A stretch of 5,063 bases of DNA from an uncultured Lachnospiraceae bacterium (lineage in GTDB: Bacteria > Bacillota > Clostridia > Lachnospirales > Lachnospiraceae). This document shows, in pieces, positions 1 to 3,246 of the stretch. Every line of letters starts with the position of its first letter. Positions within the stretch are counted from its first letter, which is position 1. A program made the position numbers and the translations under genes. The stretch is from positions 1 through 5,063 of the forward strand of contig CAMWSA010000296.1 of NCBI GenBank assembly GCA_947176785.1, read 5' to 3'. The notes under the pieces were generated by a model, which saw nothing but the letters and a program-made list of their open reading frames with translations, was not told the origin of the DNA and searched no databases.

Positions 1-39
1 TGTTAAAATTACACAAAATAATAAAGGAAGGATAAGCCC

Positions 40-132
40 ATGATTAAATTTTCAGTTACCATGAACAAAATGAACCAGCAACAGCAGCTTATTGTCAAAG
101 TTGACAACGGGCTTTTTGGGCTGTGTTCATAA
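40..132 (+). CDS. Leader peptide (30 aa) of an attenuator upstream of the MetRS-like gene
   Basis: An ATG at 40 follows a good Shine-Dalgarno (AAGGAAGG, 24-31; 8 bases to the ATG) and opens a 30-codon frame ending in TAA. The peptide begins MIKFSVTMNKMNQQQQ and ends GLFGLCS. Met occurs at positions 1, 8 and 11, followed by Asn and four Gln codons. There is no signal peptide or membrane segment. The frame lies just before a strong intrinsic terminator (163-207) and a long downstream gene, the usual arrangement of a leader peptide whose translation decides read-through. Its own codons form the alternative RNA stems: the Met-11 codon opens the arm 70-79, and the codons for Asn23-Phe26 contain the antiterminator strand 108-116. 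A cis-acting role is therefore more likely than a function of the peptide itself. I do not recognise the peptide. The placement and ribosome-binding site are directly seen; the regulatory role is inferred. Confidence 0.6.
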   Translation: MIKFSVTMNKMNQQQQLIVKVDNGLFGLCS

Positions 133-162
133 CAAGTGTCTTATCCTACGTTAATCTGAACC

Positions 163-207
163 AAACGGTCGAAAGCTCGATACGAGTTTTTGGCCGTTTT
201 TATTTTT
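163..207 (+). terminator. Intrinsic terminator in the leader (attenuator terminator)
   Basis: The 17-bp stem AAACGGTCGAAAGCTCG (163-179) pairs with 183-199 across an ATA loop with no mismatch, using three G-U pairs, and runs directly into a T-rich tract (197-207, one A). This is a textbook rho-independent terminator, placed between the leader peptide stop (132) and the synthetase start (298). It would stop most transcripts before the synthetase unless the 5' arm is paired elsewhere. Confidence 0.85.
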
Positions 208-281
208 AAATATTTCCATCTATATTAGAGATTGGCATTTGCGAAACTCTTACCGGAAGTGATAACTAAAATAACTAACAG

Positions 282-288
282 AAAGGAA
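282..288 (+). promoter_or_regulatory. Ribosome-binding site fixing the synthetase start at ATG 298
   Basis: AAAGGAA lies 9 bases before ATG 298. The reading frame is open further upstream to a TTG at 232. The residues encoded there do not resemble a MetRS N-terminus, and that TTG sits only 24 bases after the terminator T-tract without a convincing Shine-Dalgarno, so 298 is preferred. Confidence 0.65.
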
Positions 289-297
289 CAAAATAAT

Positions 298-2292
298 ATG
301 ATATGTAAGCGGTTAACTCCAAATGAACGCCCGACATTTCCTAAGCGGGCAATTATTACGGCAGGTATGCCTTATGGAAATAAAAATTTACATTTTGGGC
401 ATGTAGGTGGTATGTTTGTACATGCAGATATTTTTGCACGATTTTTAAGAGATCGAATCGGAAAAGACAATGTTATCTTTCTTTCAGGAACAGATTGCTA
501 TGGTTCCCCTATCATGGAAAGCTATCGCAAGCTGCAGGAAACAGGATATGAAGGTGCTTTGGAAGATTATGTACGTGTTAACCATGAGAATCAGAAGAAA
601 ACCTTGGAAAACTATGGCATTAGTTTAGATTTCTTTGGAGCATCGGCTCTGGGAGAAGCAGGTTCGATTCACAAACAGGTGTCAGCGAAAGTGTTTCATA
701 CTTTATACAAAAATGGATATATTAAGAAAATGTCCATGCCTCAGTTTTATGATGAGGAAAAAAAGATGTTTTTAAACGGAAGACAAGTAACAGGGAAATG
801 TCCTATACCAGGATGCACTTCGGAGAAGGCATATGCTGATGAATGTTCATTAGGACATCAGTTTTTGCCTTCGGAACTTGTCAATCCTGTCAGCCTCCTA
901 TCAAATAAAAAACCTGTCCTCAGAGATGTGGAAAACTGGTATTTCGATTTAGAATATTGTATTCATGCACTAAAGGAATATAATGATTTCTTACGAAAAA
1001 ATACAAATACGCGTAAGTATCAGTTAGAAACCGTAGAAGAATTTTTGAAAAAACCCTTAATATATGTACCAAGAAAGTATATAGGTGACCTGGCAGAATT
1101 GGCAGAAAAGCTCCCCCCTCATAAATTAATCAATGAGGAAAAGAAACCGTCTGTTGTGTTTGAATTTGAAAATCTGGATGACCGTGACAAAGCTAAAAAT
1201 GTATTGGAAGCCAGCAACATTCATTATACTTCCGGAAAGACACTGGTTCCCTTTCGGCTGTCAGGTAATGTAGAATGGGGTATACCATTCCCGGAGTGTG
1301 AAGGATTAAAAGACCTCACCTTTTGGGTATGGCCTGAATCGCTATGGGCGCCGATTTCCTTTACTTTAGCATATTTGAAAGAACATGGAAAAGAAGACGA
1401 CTTATCCAGGTGGTGGTATGATGAGGAATCTAAAGTTTATCAGTTTATTGGAGAAGATAACATTTATTTCTATGCCATCGCTCAGACAGGGTTATTTACA
1501 GGATTACAGGTTCCCAAAGGGGAAGTACCGGATATGGAGAAAGTACACTTATCTCACATCATAGCCAACAGGCATTTATTGTATATGGATACAAAAGCCA
1601 GCAGCAGTTCCGAATTAAAGCCTCCTATGGCAGATGAATTGCTTGATTATTACACCAAGGATCAGTTGCGAATGCATTTTATGAGTTTGGGGCTATCTTC
1701 CAAAAGTGTAGGTTTTAAACCGCAGGTATTTAGAAAAAAGGAAGACCGGGATGGCGTAGATATGGTTCTGAAAGATGGTAATTTAATAACCAATGTATTT
1801 AACCGGCTAATCCGAACCTGCTTCTATGCTATTCAGAATAATTGTGACGGAAAAATTCCTAAGGGCGAAGTGAGTGAACAAATAAGACTTATGACAGAGA
1901 AAACCGTTCTTGATTATGAGCGTTATATGTATAACCAGGAGTTTCATCGTATCTCTTATGTTTTAGATGACTTTATCCGGGGGATAAACAAGCATTGGGT
2001 AAACAATGTGAAGATTGCAGATGCCACGAATAATGCGGAATTCAGAAAACAGCTTGTTATTGATTGTTTTTATGCTTGTAAGGTTATGGCAATATTAATT
2101 CATCCAATTGCACCGGAAGGATGTGAAATGTTTAGAGAATATCTGAATTTGGGAGAAGAATTGTGGGATTGGAGTAATATATTTGAGCCGGTTTCTTTTT
2201 ATATTGCAGACGTGGAGAGTCATAAATTGAAGTATCTGGAACCGAGAGTAGATTTCTTTAAAAAGCATGATTGTCAACTGGTGGAAATGTAA
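298..2292 (+). CDS. metG: Divergent methionyl-tRNA synthetase (class I, MetG family), probably an accessory copy
   Basis: The 664-aa protein is predicted to charge tRNA-Met with methionine in the cytosol; the symbol marks the family, not proven orthology. Landmarks in order: ITAGMPYGNKNLHFGH at 20-35, with HFGH as the HIGH motif; SGTDCYGSPI at 63-72, where MetRS normally has GTDEHG; a zinc-knuckle region with C168, C173, C183 and H187; NPVSLLSNKKP at 196-206; EWGIPFP at 326-332; FWVWPES at 342-348; FIGEDNIYFY at 383-392, usually FIGKD..FH; and a KMSKS loop reduced to KASSS at 433-437. In the anticodon-binding domain N502, R506 and W567 line up by eye with E. coli N391, R395 and W461, which read CAU. 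There is no C-terminal tRNA-binding (EMAP-like) domain. Residues about 255-325 look like an extra block before the WGIP motif. The gene is AT-rich, stands alone, and is preceded by an attenuator rather than a T-box. Altered catalytic residues leave open an inhibitor-insensitive or repurposed enzyme. Confidence 0.85.
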   Translation: MICKRLTPNERPTFPKRAIITAGMPYGNKNLHFGHVGGMFVHADIFARFLRDRIGKDNVIFLSGTDCYGSPIMESYRKLQETGYEGALEDYVRVNHENQKKTLENYGISLDFFGASALGEAGSIHKQVSAKVFHTLYKNGYIKKMSMPQFYDEEKKMFLNGRQVTGKCPIPGCTSEKAYADECSLGHQFLPSELVNPVSLLSNKKPVLRDVENWYFDLEYCIHALKEYNDFLRKNTNTRKYQLETVEEFLKKPLIYVPRKYIGDLAELAEKLPPHKLINEEKKPSVVFEFENLDDRDKAKNVLEASNIHYTSGKTLVPFRLSGNVEWGIPFPECEGLKDLTFWVWPESLWAPISFTLAYLKEHGKEDDLSRWWYDEESKVYQFIGEDNIYFYAIAQTGLFTGLQVPKGEVPDMEKVHLSHIIANRHLLYMDTKASSSSELKPPMADELLDYYTKDQLRMHFMSLGLSSKSVGFKPQVFRKKEDRDGVDMVLKDGNLITNVFNRLIRTCFYAIQNNCDGKIPKGEVSEQIRLMTEKTVLDYERYMYNQEFHRISYVLDDFIRGINKHWVNNVKIADATNNAEFRKQLVIDCFYACKVMAILIHPIAPEGCEMFREYLNLGEELWDWSNIFEPVSFYIADVESHKLKYLEPRVDFFKKHDCQLVEM

Positions 2293-2299
2293 GCTATAA

Positions 2300-2320
2300 A
2301 GGGGCGATTATCTCGCCCCT
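2300..2320. terminator. Hairpin between convergent genes, possible bidirectional terminator
   Basis: AGGGGCGA (2300-2307) and TCGCCCCT (2313-2320) form a perfect 8-bp GC-rich stem with a 5-base loop, starting 8 bases after the synthetase stop codon. On the + strand the following bases (CTGACATTACTTTT) are only weakly T-rich; on the - strand the stem is followed by TTATAG. The position suggests a transcription stop for the synthetase and perhaps for the facing gene, but a proper T-tract is missing on both sides. Confidence 0.45.
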
Positions 2321-2448
2321 CTGACATTACTTTTAGAAATCCACTCCACTTGACAATCTGCATTCCTTTTCCTTTGGTAATCCTGTAACTGTTCACGCAC
2401 GCTTTGTTTTTTCAGCTTCTGCGCATTTTTCCATAAATTTCTTCCCAT
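2308..2448 (-). other. Doubtful 46-codon frame, possible gene remnant
   Basis: ATG at 2448 opens 46 codons (starting MGRNLWKNAQKLKKQ, with SVREQLQDYQRKRN in the middle) ending at TAA inside the intergenic hairpin. The Lys/Arg/Gln-rich centre looks helical and protein-like. There is no ribosome-binding site, and the codon pair TGA TAA lies directly before the ATG. In the same frame just upstream is an ATG at 2463 (MSDNL, then the two stops) that overlaps the end of the 149-aa gene. A second frame nearby reads FDKWEEIYGKMRRS before stopping. This pattern could be a decayed, frameshifted downstream gene. I do not recognise a family, and chance is possible. Confidence 0.2.
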
Positions 2449-2458
2449 TTATCAAAGA

Positions 2459-2908
2459 TTATCTGACATATTCCGCTTTCAAAGGAGCGATGACCTTGGG
2501 ATTTTGTTTGACCCAAGTCATAGCGCAACTACATAGAATTGCGGTCAACTGGTTGTCTATAACGCCTTTATCCCCACTTTCCTTTAGAATCTTCACGTAA
2601 ACTTCTGCGATATTCAAATCTTCCTCGCTAAATCCATTGCCCAAGCGAAGATATCTCAAAAAGGCATCCAGCATTCTATGAAAATCCTCATCCCAATTGA
2701 TACAACCGTTGCTTAAGAACTCGTGCTGTACCCTGCCTGCAATCCGAATAATTTCCCCCTGCGCTGTCTGCGCTTTTCCACATGGCGGGACAAGATATTC
2801 CCAAAGCATATGAAACAACTTATCCTCATCCTCCTCATCTGGAACATTGATGGGAGAAACGCCATCATGAATAGATTTTTCTTTTGACTTTACATCATCT
2901 TCAGCCAC
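2459..2908 (-). CDS. Hypothetical protein, 149 aa, start at GTG
   Basis: I do not recognise a characterised family. From GTG 2908 the protein has an acidic, charged N-terminal 30 residues (DEEDED at 24-29) and then a compact core: LFHMLWEYLVPPCGKAQTAQ at 31-50, the continuing GEIIRIAGRVQHEFLSNG at 51-68, and NWDEDFHRMLDAFLRYL at 71-87. A helical C-terminal half ends KAEYVR. There is no signal peptide or membrane segment, so it is probably cytosolic. The core pattern (VPP-x-GKA-x-T-x-QGE-x-IR, then NG-x-x-NWD-x-DF-x-x-ML) looks like a conserved unknown domain rather than random sequence. The start is chosen because GGAGG (2917-2921) sits 8 bases before the GTG. An in-frame ATG at 3001 would give 180 aa, but it has a poorly spaced site, and its extra 31 residues are encoded partly inside an inverted repeat. 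The gene faces the synthetase and is co-directional with addA but about 340 bases away. Confidence 0.65.
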   Translation of the reverse strand: MAEDDVKSKEKSIHDGVSPINVPDEEDEDKLFHMLWEYLVPPCGKAQTAQGEIIRIAGRVQHEFLSNGCINWDEDFHRMLDAFLRYLRLGNGFSEEDLNIAEVYVKILKESGDKGVIDNQLTAILCSCAMTWVKQNPKVIAPLKAEYVR

Positions 2909-2913
2909 TATAG

Positions 2914-2921
2914 TTTCCTCC
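2914..2921 (-). promoter_or_regulatory. Strong ribosome-binding site for the 149-aa gene
   Basis: On the - strand GGAGGAAA (2921-2914) precedes GTG at 2908, with 8 bases between GGAGG and the start. It is by far the best Shine-Dalgarno in this region and decides the start codon in favour of GTG 2908 over ATG 3001, which has only TAGGAAA directly against it. Confidence 0.6.
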
Positions 2922-2930
2922 AAACACTGA

Positions 2931-2959
2931 TTTATACTGCACACCGATAAAGCTTGCCA
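2931..2959 (-). promoter_or_regulatory. Candidate promoter of the 149-aa gene (proximal)
   Basis: On the - strand TGGCAA (2959-2954) and TATAAA (2936-2931) are separated by 17 bases. The -10 box matches the consensus at 5 of 6 positions, the -35 box at only 3 of 6. Transcription would start roughly 15 bases before the GTG, just ahead of the ribosome-binding site. Confidence 0.3.
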
Positions 2960-2968
2960 CAAATCCCG

Positions 2969-3032
2969 ACTGCAGACCGTCAGCAAGATACCTTTGCTCA
3001 TTTTCCTACTGTAAATTCTGGCGGTCTGCAGT
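2969..3032. repeat. Inverted repeat upstream of the 149-aa gene
   Basis: ACTGCAGACCG (2969-2979) and CGGTCTGCAGT (3022-3032) are perfect 11-base inverted copies. Pairing continues inward over bases 2981-2983 with 3018-3020 after one mismatch (T2980/G3021). In the transcript of the - strand this gives a stem of about 15 positions with a loop near 34 bases, upstream of the ribosome-binding site if transcription starts at the distal promoter. It could be a leader RNA structure, a protein-binding palindrome, or the trace of an element end. No T-tract follows, so it is not an intrinsic terminator. Confidence 0.55.
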
Positions 3033-3043
3033 ATACATATTTG

Positions 3044-3072
3044 ACTATAAAATATTTACCTGCCACCCGCAA
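3044..3072 (-). promoter_or_regulatory. Candidate promoter (distal) toward the 149-aa gene
   Basis: On the - strand TTGCGG (3072-3067) and TATAGT (3049-3044) are 17 bases apart. The -10 box matches at 5 of 6 positions and the -35 box at 3 of 6. Use of this site would place the inverted repeat 2969-3032 in a leader of about 130 bases. Confidence 0.3.
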
Positions 3073-3246
3073 TATAAATTTCTTAACAGAACCAATTCTC
3101 TTATACAAAGCTAAGGAACGGGTCATGCTGGTGTACGCCGCTTTACGGCAACGCAGTATACGAAAACTGAAACAAATCAGATACACACGTTATTTCATGC
3201 CAGGTCCTTACTGACCGGAATATGAAAAATAAACCTGAACACTCCC

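Larger units (their letters stand above)
29..207 (+). promoter_or_regulatory. Ribosome-mediated transcription attenuator with alternative RNA folds
   Basis: Several complementary segments are visible. Stem A: 29-36 with 140-147 (8 bp), which would cover part of the leader Shine-Dalgarno. Stem B: ATGAACCAGC at 70-79 with 120-130 (10 bp, one bulged T at 124). Stem C: 92-98 with 101-107 (TTGTCAA/TTGACAA, perfect). Terminator stem: 163-179 with 183-199. Antiterminator: CGGGCTTTT at 108-116 with GAAAGCTCG at 171-179 (9 pairs including two G-U), which would destroy the terminator stem. In the model, a ribosome paused at Met codons 8 or 11 (61-63, 70-72) masks arm 70-79. The 108-130 region is then free to form the antiterminator. 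A ribosome that runs to the stop at 130-132 covers 108-130, and the terminator forms. The pairings are read from the sequence; the switching is inferred by analogy with amino-acid-biosynthesis leaders and antibiotic-resistance leaders. Confidence 0.5.
2909..3246. other. Intergenic region between the 149-aa gene and addA
   Basis: About 340 bases of mostly AT-rich sequence hold the inverted repeat and the two weak promoter candidates listed separately. Short frames here (for example 62 codons on the - strand, 2998-3186, and 86 on the +, 2954-3214) have no convincing ribosome-binding site or recognisable motif. On the addA side I see only small imperfect hairpins (for example GGTC 3203-3206 with GACC 3213-3216) and no clear T-tract, so no convincing addA terminator. 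Composition changes from GC-rich to AT-rich at about 3190-3250. Confidence 0.5.

Noticed and set aside
101..129. Promoter with a perfect TTGACA at 101-106
   Set aside because: No acceptable -10 box lies 16-19 bases downstream, and the TTGACA is explained as one arm of the 92-107 hairpin inside the leader frame.
232..297. TTG at 232 as the start of the synthetase (686 aa)
   Set aside because: No good Shine-Dalgarno precedes it, the added 22 residues do not look like a MetRS N-terminus, and ATG 298 has a well-placed AAAGGAA.
1..297. T-box riboswitch before the synthetase
   Set aside because: The conserved T-box sequence (GGTGGNACCGCG type) is absent, and a leader peptide with its own terminator is present instead.
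3137..3149. GCCG/CGGC mini-hairpin
   Set aside because: Only 4 bp with no T-tract; too small to call a terminator or regulatory element.
2954..3214. Short frames on both strands in the intergenic region (86 codons +, 62 codons - at 2998-3186)
   Set aside because: Neither has a convincing ribosome-binding site or recognisable motif; the - strand frame lies within the probable promoter and leader region of the 149-aa gene.
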